From contig LDOQ01000106.1 in NCBI GenBank assembly GCA_001887945.1, positions 1 through 64,000 of the forward strand: a stretch of 64,000 bases of DNA, read 5' to 3'. The first letter of the stretch is position 1. Every line of letters starts with the position of its first letter. The notes below the pieces were generated by a model that did no database searches, was not told the DNA's origin, and was given only the letters and a program-made list of their open reading frames with translations. Source of the stretch: Spraguea lophii. Taxonomy: Eukaryota > Microsporidia > Spragueidae. Of this stretch, positions 50,605 through 59,812 are shown piece after piece. A program made the translations under genes and the position numbers.

Positions 50605-53154
50605 TTATTCTGCAATATAAACCAATTTCATATCATGCAATAAAAACAATAATCCAGTTTCCGTTATTCCGGTTATAATCAAATATTCAATATCGCCTTC
50701 AAATTTAACAAGAATTTTCATTGATTCAATATCGCTATCCTGATGAGTGTAAAAAAATTGTGAAATCAAACATACGAGTTTTTTGTTTTTGTTTATTACT
50801 TCTAATACATCATCACAAAAATTACTAACCTGAAGTATACCTTTTATAAATTTATAAATAATATATGCCCTTGATTCATAGATTTCATAACTAAATGAAT
50901 TTCCATAATATGTTTCTGACCCTAAAAATCCTAATTCGTCTTTCAAACGATTTTTCCAAAAAGAAAAAATATGGACATTTTGTTCTTGAGAAGCTGATGA
51001 TGTAATTTTTCTAAGAATATCTTCTTTCATATCGGCAATAATATTATTTATAAAATTCACCATATCATTTTCATCTCTAAATTCATTTTTTAATGTTAAA
51101 TATGCTGTTCTGAGCGATTCTAATTGACCTTCAAAACAAAATCTAATACCATCATGCATAAATAACAATGTAGATTCTAAAATATTTTTATCTTCTGCTT
51201 TACTTTCTAAAAGTAAAATTATGTTTTCAATGTAATCTTTTAGATTTTCTTTCCCTTGATTGAAATTTATATTTAATATTTCAATTTCTGATGGTTTATC
51301 ATATATAGCTTTAATATATTCCCATATTTCGTCACTCATTTTACTTTCTGAAATCTTATTTTTTATTGATGAATTCCATATTTTTTCTATAAATTCAAAA
51401 TTCCCACTATGAGGAGTTAAAACCTGTGGTTTTATGGCCAAAAAATTCGTTATATCCCATTTGACATATTTATTTTCCAAATATTCATACATTTCGCATG
51501 GAGTAGTTAAGTCGAAATCTTTAAAATGATCAATGCTTATATCATGAATATACCTTTCGGGTAGATCTAAAAGTCCTATATCGTTACCTGTTGCCATCCA
51601 ATTTAATAAATAAATATCAAAATTGATTACAGAATTTTGTAAAAATTTATAAGACTCGTATGGAAAATGTCCTATTTTATTATTCATAACATCCAGTCTT
51701 GTTAAATTCGGTAGAGAAAATAACTTTATACTCAATGTGTCTATTTTATTGTTATTCAATATAAAAGTTTTTAAATTTTTTAAATGTGATATTTCATCTG
51801 GTATTGTTTTAATATTGTTGTTGGGCAGTTGGATAACTTCTAACATTTCTAAAGAAAATAAAACTTCTGGGATCTCATTTAATGAGCAGTTAGAAAGAGT
51901 TATAAAATTCAATTGTTTCGAAGATTCTAAACTATTTAATATATATTTAAACATAACTATATCTTTTTTCTTGGCTATTAATAATAACTGTTTTAAATTT
52001 ATTAATCCAAATAATTTTTTATAAATTATGCATAATTTAGAAACAGTCAACGTTAAATTTTCAAGATTTTTATAATTACCAAAGTCACCCTCTATTTGAT
52101 TCAAATTTTCATTAATGATAAGAATTTTTATATTTGGTATATTTAATTCCTTGAGATTTATTTTTTGAATTGAACGACCAGCTAAATGAAATATTGATAA
52201 ATTCGGAGAGGTAAAGCATTTGATGTCTAAACTTATAAATGAATTTCCAGGAAGGGATAATTTTTCCAATACTGGAAAATCATTAGGATTTAATCGTAAA
52301 GGTTGTATTATATTACACCATCGCATTTGTAAAATTTTCAATTTGGGTAGAGAGAATAAAAAAATCGGAATAAAGTTAAACTTATTATCACATGCTATAA
52401 AACTTTGTAAATTTGAACAATTTCTCAAAGAAGATGGTATATTCATCAAATTATTACTGCTTATATCTAAACATTCTAATTTGGAAAGATTGAATTCTAA
52501 ATACATTTCATTTACGCATGTTTTTTTAAGATTTAAAGATATAAGACTATCTTTCAATTTTGATATGTTAAAAACAAATTCCGAAGCATTCCTATTAAGA
52601 AATGGTGATCTACCAAAATATTCATTACCTTCAAGATCAAAATATTTTATATTTTGAAGTTCAAAAAATTTGTCTGAGATTTTCACAAACTTATTCTTTC
52701 CACAATAAAATTTTTCAAGAATTTTTAAATTGAATATCTTCTCTCCTATCTCTATGATTTTATTCGAACTTATATTCAAATATTTTAAATTTATTAAACT
52801 GTACATTTCATTTGGAATTGATAAAAAATTGTTAGCGCTTATATCTAAACGTTCCAATTTTCTTAACCCCCTGAAGCTATATGGTAATTTATCTCCATTA
52901 CAATGAGTATAATGTAACCCACGGAGGTCTGTTAACAATCCTATTGTGTCTGGTAAATTAAGAACTTTAGGGCTTCCAAATATCCGTAAAGTAGTTACGC
53001 CTTCAATTTCATCCACACTGATATGTGAATGTTTGAGCGAATCTAAAAAACTTTCGTAAAGAATTTGTAAATCATCATTGTGTTCAGCGAAAGATCTCAA
53101 CCTTTCAATAAATGGACATACACAAAACATAAAATGAAGAAAAAAATAAAACAT
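50605..53154 (-). CDS. secreted LRR protein with NEL-like C-terminal domain (paralogue 3)
   Basis: An 849-residue protein with a hydrophobic N-terminus (MFYFFLHFMFCVCPF) as signal peptide candidate and LRRs from about residue 55 to 500. The C-terminal domain is shared with the proteins at 10024 and 16339: GLLDLPERYI (527-536), KWDITNFLAI (565-574), RFCFEGQLESLRTAYLTL (Cys673-Phe-Glu675), KEDILRKITSSASQEQNVH (710-728) and FWKNRLKDELGFLG (732-745). It is the only one of the three with Glu rather than Asp two residues after the conserved Cys. LRR consensus positions are well kept (L-x-x-L-x-L-x-x-N). It is preceded by no CCC, and SINE copies lie on both sides (50157 and 53835). Confidence 0.8.
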   Translation of the reverse strand: MFYFFLHFMFCVCPFIERLRSFAEHNDDLQILYESFLDSLKHSHISVDEIEGVTTLRIFGSPKVLNLPDTIGLLTDLRGLHYTHCNGDKLPYSFRGLRKLERLDISANNFLSIPNEMYSLINLKYLNISSNKIIEIGEKIFNLKILEKFYCGKNKFVKISDKFFELQNIKYFDLEGNEYFGRSPFLNRNASEFVFNISKLKDSLISLNLKKTCVNEMYLEFNLSKLECLDISSNNLMNIPSSLRNCSNLQSFIACDNKFNFIPIFLFSLPKLKILQMRWCNIIQPLRLNPNDFPVLEKLSLPGNSFISLDIKCFTSPNLSIFHLAGRSIQKINLKELNIPNIKILIINENLNQIEGDFGNYKNLENLTLTVSKLCIIYKKLFGLINLKQLLLIAKKKDIVMFKYILNSLESSKQLNFITLSNCSLNEIPEVLFSLEMLEVIQLPNNNIKTIPDEISHLKNLKTFILNNNKIDTLSIKLFSLPNLTRLDVMNNKIGHFPYESYKFLQNSVINFDIYLLNWMATGNDIGLLDLPERYIHDISIDHFKDFDLTTPCEMYEYLENKYVKWDITNFLAIKPQVLTPHSGNFEFIEKIWNSSIKNKISESKMSDEIWEYIKAIYDKPSEIEILNINFNQGKENLKDYIENIILLLESKAEDKNILESTLLFMHDGIRFCFEGQLESLRTAYLTLKNEFRDENDMVNFINNIIADMKEDILRKITSSASQEQNVHIFSFWKNRLKDELGFLGSETYYGNSFSYEIYESRAYIIYKFIKGILQVSNFCDDVLEVINKNKKLVCLISQFFYTHQDSDIESMKILVKFEGDIEYLIITGITETGLLFLLHDMKLVYIAE

Positions 53155-53834
53155 CTTTTGGATCCGTTTTTTTGAATTTATAGTCCCGCATTTGTCTTTC
53201 TTTCTATTTTAATAAATATTGTAACAGTTCTTATTAGGCATCTTTTAACGGAGAAAACTATATTTAGTAATTTTTCCTTTTAAAGAAATGGAAATATAGC
53301 CATAAATATCTATCAAATATAATTAAAAAATATGATGTATTTCTCAGTAATCATAAGTAAATAAATTATTTTTGAAACAGGACATCAACTCCTTAAATAT
53401 GTTGTTTAAAATACAGTGAAAATTAACTTTAAAATTAATTAAACAACTCTCGTTTGATAAAAATTTCAAATAAATATTTCCTTAATGGTTATCCGTTTTT
53501 TTTAATCAATTTCAACTTATTTATGTTTCCACAAAAGGTTTTTTATATTATAACATATATTGAAAGTGTATCTGAAACAAAACGTAATCCAAACCTAGTA
53601 GGATTATCAATTACAAACTAATCTGATAACAATATTTAATATACAAAAGGGAAGCATCATTTCGATTTTAAAAACAATAAAAAAATATTAGGATCTATAA
53701 TTGGTAGATGTATCAAAGTGAATAAAAAGGTATTGGATATAGATAACTCATTTTATGAATGTTTTATTGTTAAAGAAAAAGAATAATTACTTTGCTATTA
53801 ACAATGTTATATAGACATGATCGACAAACCCCAT
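53155..53834. other. AT-rich intergenic DNA
   Basis: About 680 bases upstream of the LRR gene; no supported feature. Confidence 0.5.
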
Positions 53835-54272
53835 CGACGCAATACTTATGGAATGGTAATCAAATCTCCAATATGGCAAGTTTAAAACCCTCATTCGAAT
53901 AAGTCTCAAAACAAAAAAAAGGCGTAACAAATTAGATGGGATAGTTGAATATGTGATACTGAGACTTAAATATGTTTTACATGATGCCTCTTTACGAAAT
54001 TAAAGTAATAATTAGCGGTATAATTCAATCCCGTGTTTATTATTTATTTAACCAATACCATGTCAAAAAAATTGTTAGGAACCTCAGCGAAGTTGAGAAA
54101 AAATAATGAAATATATCATATTCAAACCCATAGCGTTTGAGAACAATATAAAACGAGAAAAATGTATACATTCCAGTTAGCATAAGGTTAAATTTGCTCA
54201 AAGCCAAAAGTTTCCAACTATTATGAGTCGCATCTAGTTATAAATTTCTTAAATAAAAGTTTCAATAAAAAA
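53835..54272 (+). mobile_element. tRNA-derived SINE copy
   Basis: Near full length. Eroded head (ACGCAATACTTATGGAATGGTAA, then CCCTCATTCGAAT), A-rich linker, body with AACCAATACCATGTC, GAGTCGCATCTAG near the end and AATAAAAGTTTCAATAAAAAA at the 3' end. Confidence 0.8.
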
Positions 54273-54872
54273 ATACCAATCATCTCTGATTATAACTAAT
54301 ACAATATATAGATTAAAAATTATAAATATAGTTTATTGTTCAGAATTTTCACGAAACATTTTATTTGCAAAAATTTAACGGTAATTATTTATAAAAAATA
54401 TATATGATCGTGAAGAAAACTATATATTGATATAATTCGGACAGTGACTGTTTCATATTTATTAAAATGTTTTAAGCTATAATTATATATAGTATATCTC
54501 TGGTAAATTTAAAGAATTATAATTAAATATATAATTATCATATTTAAAATAATAGAGATATTCTTTATAAGAAATAAAACATCTATATTATAAAACATAA
54601 AGGTAAATTATTTAACAATATCTGTTTTTATAATTGTTGTCTATTATTTATTGAATATAAAATATATCCTCGTTCAAAATATTTTTCATATGAAATTATG
54701 ATTTTGATATTTTGTATTTTATAGTATTTTTAGTTTAAAAGAACAATATGGGATTTCTAATAAATAATATTATTAAATTCCCAGCCATATTAAAATAAGA
54801 TAAAAATAAAACATGGAATAATCATAACAAAGTTTTAGATATAAATTGAAATAATTTATTATAATTAAATCA
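54273..54872. other. AT-rich intergenic DNA
   Basis: About 600 bases of very AT-rich spacer; nothing recognised. Confidence 0.5.
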
Positions 54873-55313
54873 ATGTTATACCTCCTCTTTTATTTTTCTA
54901 TAATATTTCCGAAAACTTTACTTGTCCTTCATAGAAGTAAACCAATGTTATATGTATCTTATAATCAAGAATTAATGTTGGTAAATGAATACCACAAAAA
55001 TCCTATAAATGATAGAAATAATAATGTAAAGATAGGAGATAAGATGTTTTTGGTCAATGATAAGATATTTTGTGCTGGAGGGGAAAATAAATCTTTAAAA
55101 GTTTGTGGTGAGGAAACTTGGGAAACTAAGAGATTGTTTAATACAATAAAATTGATGAGCGAAGGATTATGTTTGTCAGTAAATAATTATAATAAAAAAA
55201 ATAATAAAATACAAAAACTGGCACTTAAGCCGTGTACTGAAGGAATGGAACAGGTATTCTCGACTATGGAAATATCTAGTGATGACGATGAAGAATTATT
55301 GTTTCAAATATAA
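54873..55313 (+). CDS. small secreted ricin-B-type lectin-like protein
   Basis: A 146-residue protein with a hydrophobic N-terminus (MLYLLFYFSIIFPKTLLVL) typical of a signal peptide. The C-terminal half has one ricin-B (beta-trefoil) style repeat: GLCLSVNN, then LALKPCTEGMEQVFS, the C-L-x-V...L-x-x-C-x-x-G-x-x-Q-x-F pattern. A weaker earlier repeat covers IFCAGGENKSLKVC. Secreted ricin-B-like lectins are known in microsporidia and have been linked to adhesion to host cells, but here only one repeat is clear, so a sugar-binding role is inference. The C-terminus is acidic (SSDDDEE). It lies upstream of another secreted protein gene in the same orientation. Confidence 0.5.
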   Translation: MLYLLFYFSIIFPKTLLVLHRSKPMLYVSYNQELMLVNEYHKNPINDRNNNVKIGDKMFLVNDKIFCAGGENKSLKVCGEETWETKRLFNTIKLMSEGLCLSVNNYNKKNNKIQKLALKPCTEGMEQVFSTMEISSDDDEELLFQI

Positions 55314-55531
55314 ATTAATATATAAAATTATTATAAAAAATATCATCAACTCTTAGAATTTATTTATTAAAACTTTAAATAAATATTAAATATACTTTTA
55401 TCCTTTGTTAAAAAATCTTAATATTTATTTAAATATTTTAAACTGATGATTTTCATCAAAAGTAATGATAATTTTCAAACAACTCTTGTTTTGGAATATT
55501 GTGGTTTAAATGGAATCCGATTAGTTGGAAT

Positions 55532-56821
55532 ATGTATATATTCTATTTTTTGTGTTTAGTAATAGCTAGTAACACAGAAACTAACATTATAATAGGGAAA
55601 ATTGTATATGAGAGTTTTTTAGATTTAGATAGCTTATTATTTTTAGTTGAATCTCAAAATTTGAGTAAAGCTCAAACAAAAAATTTTATAGAACAAATTA
55701 TATTTCCTGTAAGAGAATATCTAATTAAAATAAAAGAAGAAAATAAGAATTCGAATAATGTCACATCTCTTAAAGAGACGTTTATAAAAAGATTATCAAC
55801 CTTTAATAGCAATAAACCACATTTAATGTTGAAAGAACAACATAAGAACGAAAATCCTGTTTTGAATAAAAAAAAATATAATACGAATAATTTTATAAAC
55901 CCAACAGATAAAACTATAAATTTCAATAAAGAAAACAATTTAAAAGATAAAATATTTATAAAGCATAATAAGGTATTAGATTTAAAAAGATTTTCTATAA
56001 ATAAGCAGCTTGAGACTGCGGTAAAAACACGGTATGATTTATTTAATGCCGATAAATCCAACATTGCCAGAAATTTGTACAACTCAACATTAAACGATAT
56101 TATAGCAAATTTAAAACTTATAAAAACTATAGAATTTGAAAAAAGTTTTGTAGATATAAATTTAAATAAAGATTATATGAATATGGTTGAATATTTATAT
56201 GATCAAATAATGGAAAATAAGATGCTTACAAAAATATTAAATATAGAAAAAGAAGCTTTTTATTCTAAATATAAAACAACAAAAAATAAATATAAAAACC
56301 TTACGGAATTAAGAATGGAAATAAGCTTAGCAGGTTCTATTATGACACCTGGTGTTTTAATTAATATATTTAAAAGCATTCAAATAGATGATGTTGAAAA
56401 AATAATAAATAAATTAACACAACCAGTAGCTCTACTCTTCAAACATATAAAATCTATAAAAAATTCAGAAAAAAAAAATTTGATTTTAAAATTTCTTAAT
56501 AGTTGCTTAAAAAGAAAAGACAATTTTTTAAAACAAAGTTTAGATGAAGCGTATAAAATTAGAAGTTTTCTTGTACAAAAATTTATAGAAAACCTTTCCT
56601 ACAAAAACAAAAAATCACAAATAATATTTGATAATTTCGATAAATACCAACAGAATGAAACTAAAAACTTAATCAAAGAAGTAGAAAAGCTACAAGAAAA
56701 AGATTTTGAAAATATAATATATCTTACAGATAATATTAAACAAGAGTATATAAAATTATTAATGTCTGATAGCCAAGAGGATAAAGAAAAAATTAAGAAA
56801 ACTTTTAGTGCTATAAAATAG
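55532..56821 (+). CDS. secreted alpha-helical protein of unknown function
   Basis: A 429-residue protein if started at the ATG at 55532, which opens with a clean signal peptide (MYIFYFLCLVIASN). The frame is open a little further upstream without an ATG. The mature part is Lys/Asn/Ile-rich with long amphipathic helices, and regions such as 300-420 have coiled-coil-like spacing. It has no Cys pairs, membrane span or recognised domain. Together with the lectin-like gene 220 bases upstream it forms a small secreted-protein pair. No CCC signal. A structural spore or host-interface protein is possible, but nothing in the sequence decides this. Confidence 0.65.
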   Translation: MYIFYFLCLVIASNTETNIIIGKIVYESFLDLDSLLFLVESQNLSKAQTKNFIEQIIFPVREYLIKIKEENKNSNNVTSLKETFIKRLSTFNSNKPHLMLKEQHKNENPVLNKKKYNTNNFINPTDKTINFNKENNLKDKIFIKHNKVLDLKRFSINKQLETAVKTRYDLFNADKSNIARNLYNSTLNDIIANLKLIKTIEFEKSFVDINLNKDYMNMVEYLYDQIMENKMLTKILNIEKEAFYSKYKTTKNKYKNLTELRMEISLAGSIMTPGVLINIFKSIQIDDVEKIINKLTQPVALLFKHIKSIKNSEKKNLILKFLNSCLKRKDNFLKQSLDEAYKIRSFLVQKFIENLSYKNKKSQIIFDNFDKYQQNETKNLIKEVEKLQEKDFENIIYLTDNIKQEYIKLLMSDSQEDKEKIKKTFSAIK

Positions 56822-56923
56822 ACGTGTAAATAAAATAAAATATATTATCTATTTTTTATATTCGTTTATATAACATAAAAACTATTAAAATATCAACTAA
56901 ATATCCTTTCAAACAAAAATTTA

Positions 56924-57088
56924 TTAAGTTTTTCTTCCAGTCATTTTATTATATTCTTTTTTCATTAAGAATTTCTTTTGTATATATGAATGCAAATATA
57001 ATATACAACATATTATTAATACCAATAAAAACCATATAAAAAAATCTTTAGGTGTAAAATCTTCTTCAGATGTTGGAAAAAGAGACAT
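56924..57088 (-). CDS. small single-span membrane protein
   Basis: An ATG-started frame of 54 codons lies between two longer genes. It encodes a short acidic N-terminus (MSLFPTSEEDFTPKD), one strong membrane helix of about 20 residues (FFIWFLLVLIICCILYLHSY) and a basic tail (QKKFLMKKEYNKM...GRK). The clear acidic-hydrophobic-basic layout suggests a real small protein with the tail in the cytosol. It matches no family I can name. Short length and absence of a CCC signal keep confidence moderate. Confidence 0.45.
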   Translation of the reverse strand: MSLFPTSEEDFTPKDFFIWFLLVLIICCILYLHSYIQKKFLMKKEYNKMTGRKT

Positions 57089-57187
57089 GTATTTAGAAAT
57101 TATGTTTTACATATAAAATAGATCAAACAAAGTAAGAGATAAAGATGTAAAAAAATGTTTTGATAGAAAAATATGGAAATAAATATT

Positions 57188-59266
57188 TTATTTCATTGAT
57201 TTATTATCTTCTTTGTTATCTTGAAATCCTACTGTCATTGTTGATCCTACCGATATATCATTTTTATCTCTATCACGAAATTCTATATTTTCATCACTTG
57301 TTTTATCGGTATAAAAAAATGGTTCGTATTTATGAAATAAATTTCCATTAAATAAGCCGAAGGAATTATTAATATTTCTTGTACACCAATTAATTGAATT
57401 CACTTCATTTTGAACTTTTCCATATCTTTTAATAAAGATAGATCCATCTCTCAATTTTAATACAATATCTCCAGGTGTTTCATTATCTTTATCGAAGATT
57501 TTCATGTATCGAGGCTTTGTATTTAAATTAGTTTGAACAGTAACATATTTGTATTCTAATTTATAGTTTGATATATTGAAATCAAAGAAATCGAAATACG
57601 GTAATCTTTTCATTTTTAAAGTACTTTTTTCTTCAATTTTTTCATCTGCTAATAATAATATTTCGTTTTTCATTTTTTCCAAACTTGAAATATTTTTACG
57701 TGGTGTTTTGATAATTACATTTCCGTTATATCCAAACTCTTTCTTTTCATCTTCCCCCATAAATTTTATATAAACACCATGTTTTTTCATTATCTTCTGT
57801 ATATTTTTACCACCGAAACCAATTATTCGTTTATGGTGTTTTTCATGAAGAAAAAATGCCAACTTTTCAGGATATTCTAATTTTAGCAATTCAATAGCAC
57901 GAGAAACATTTGTAGACCAACCAGATATTAAAAAATAGATTTCATCACTATCCTTTAATCTATTTTTCAATACAATGCTGCACCCGGTTTCTTTTATAAT
58001 TTTATTTACTTTCCCATTCTTTTTACCACATAAAAAATCTTCCAATTCTCTGTTTAATTCAACCTGCAAATTGCAATCAACTTTTGAATTTATTAAAATT
58101 TGATTTATTGTGATTTGGTATCCCACTACTACACGGGTATTTGTATTTTTATATTTAAAAAACAACGCTTTATCTACAAAACTTACCTTTTCTAATGGTA
58201 TAATAAGTTTATTTATCTCAAAAAATAACATCAATATTTTATTTTTACATTTTAAAATATCAATGTCATCAAATCCTATTATTTTGAATTCTGTTATTTT
58301 ATTGGTTTTTATATTTGTCTCTAAATAACAAGAATAACAGTTAAGTATATTTTCTATTTTTAAAATATCATATTGTAAAAGAAAGAAATATTTAGCAGAA
58401 TCTACTCTAAAGACAGTATGCACTACAGGCGTGGATATTAAATTAAAGTATCTAGGTACTAATATGGTATTATTATCTATCCTCGATCCAAAATATAACA
58501 TACTGGGTGTTTGATCTTCATTGTCATTTATATCCTTTTTCATTCTATTATAATTATCTCTAAAATTAAAATAACCTTTTTCAATCTTAAATTCGTAATT
58601 AAAAAGATGTTGAATATATTTCAAACTGTTGATATAACACTTATTTACATCTTTCTCCCTTCCAAATATGGATATACATATATTTGAGGATATATCTAAA
58701 TATATAACAGAATTGGACTCTCTTCCCATTTTTTTAATAAAGACAATAATTTCATCTTTAAAATTATAAAGACATTTAGGTATTTCGAAGGTGGTTCGTT
58801 GTAAATATCCTCTTTTAAGAAATCTATAAAAATTTACTCTTCCAATATTAGTAAGATTATTAATTTTCACTACACCACCATCTGTATTACGCACACATAA
58901 TATATTTCCATTTTCAATAAAAGATCTTTTCAATGCCTGTACACTTTCATTTATTATTTTATTTTTTATTTCTTCCGGCATAGAAATACCTGATATATCT
59001 TTATTGATATGTTTATACGAGTTTGTTTCTTTTATATATATTTCATCTTCCACATTTTTACATTCACTATTTGATATATTATTTTCTTCTTTTTCATTTT
59101 TAACCAAAGTTTGTGAAGAATTGACATTAGATTCCCGAATATTTTCTGTAGAAGATATATTTTCAGAATTTTCCAAATCTATTTCATTTCCAATATTGAT
59201 ATTTACTTTATATTCTAAATCAAAAAACATTTCTTCTTCAAATTTATTTTTGTTATTCTCCAACAT
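57188..59266 (-). CDS. multi-KH-domain RNA-binding protein (fungal Bicaudal-C-like)
   Basis: The 692-residue protein (from the ATG at 59266; an in-frame ATG at 59335 would add 23 hydrophobic residues) has an acidic N-terminal 80 residues, then a long region with KH-type folds. Two KH motifs are clear: CGKKNGKVNKIIKETGCSIVL, and HHKRIIGFGGKNIQKIMKKHG with the G-x-x-G loop, followed by VYIKFMGEDEKKEFGY. The second block, with NVIIKTPRKNISSLEKMK after it, closely follows fungal Bicaudal-C-like KH proteins such as the yeast YLL032C type. The likely role is mRNA binding in the cytoplasm. Neither possible start has a CCC signal, so start choice rests on the absence of a reason for a hydrophobic leader. 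Confidence 0.72.
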   Translation of the reverse strand: MLENNKNKFEEEMFFDLEYKVNINIGNEIDLENSENISSTENIRESNVNSSQTLVKNEKEENNISNSECKNVEDEIYIKETNSYKHINKDISGISMPEEIKNKIINESVQALKRSFIENGNILCVRNTDGGVVKINNLTNIGRVNFYRFLKRGYLQRTTFEIPKCLYNFKDEIIVFIKKMGRESNSVIYLDISSNICISIFGREKDVNKCYINSLKYIQHLFNYEFKIEKGYFNFRDNYNRMKKDINDNEDQTPSMLYFGSRIDNNTILVPRYFNLISTPVVHTVFRVDSAKYFFLLQYDILKIENILNCYSCYLETNIKTNKITEFKIIGFDDIDILKCKNKILMLFFEINKLIIPLEKVSFVDKALFFKYKNTNTRVVVGYQITINQILINSKVDCNLQVELNRELEDFLCGKKNGKVNKIIKETGCSIVLKNRLKDSDEIYFLISGWSTNVSRAIELLKLEYPEKLAFFLHEKHHKRIIGFGGKNIQKIMKKHGVYIKFMGEDEKKEFGYNGNVIIKTPRKNISSLEKMKNEILLLADEKIEEKSTLKMKRLPYFDFFDFNISNYKLEYKYVTVQTNLNTKPRYMKIFDKDNETPGDIVLKLRDGSIFIKRYGKVQNEVNSINWCTRNINNSFGLFNGNLFHKYEPFFYTDKTSDENIEFRDRDKNDISVGSTMTVGFQDNKEDNKSMK

Positions 59267-59335
59267 AATAATCTTTCCAATTAAAAATATTTTATAGTAT
59301 TTATAAAACAAATTTGTAAAAGAGAAACAAGTCAT

Positions 59336-59812
59336 ACAGTATCAAATGAGAGTGATATTTTAAAAAAGATTTAAAAAGAACATAATGATTTGTATTATCT
59401 GATACTTATTATCAATGTTTTCTAATAAGTGATTAGGCAATAATTTTGTTTATTTCTTTGTTTATTGTATCTTTTTATTTATTATATTTATTGTATTTTT
59501 TTAATTCATATATTATAATCAGCTATGGCACTTAATCTTTGATTTTTTTATTAAAACATATGTGTATTATTATAATGTTTAAAACTTCTTAATGTTTAAA
59601 ACTTTTATATATATAATAAAAATATTATACATCAGTAATCTATATTCCAAGATAAAAAATTTTATTATTTAAAAAATTTAATATAAACATATCACATATT
59701 ATCTACATCTCATTTCATTTTAAAAACACTTTAACCAATATATTTATTTTCTTACATTGTATCAGTTTTTGTGTTTCAGTTTCTCAATACAAGAAAGAAT
59801 ACTATTACAAAC
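59336..59812. other. AT-rich intergenic DNA
   Basis: Spacer between the divergent KH and VPS45 genes. No CCC-type motif or other feature is seen. Confidence 0.5.

Noticed and set aside
59771..59812. Upstream extension of VPS45, possibly with a 3' splice site (TTTCAG)
   Set aside because: No ATG and no matching 5' splice or branch signal; the ATG at 59813 aligns with the family start.
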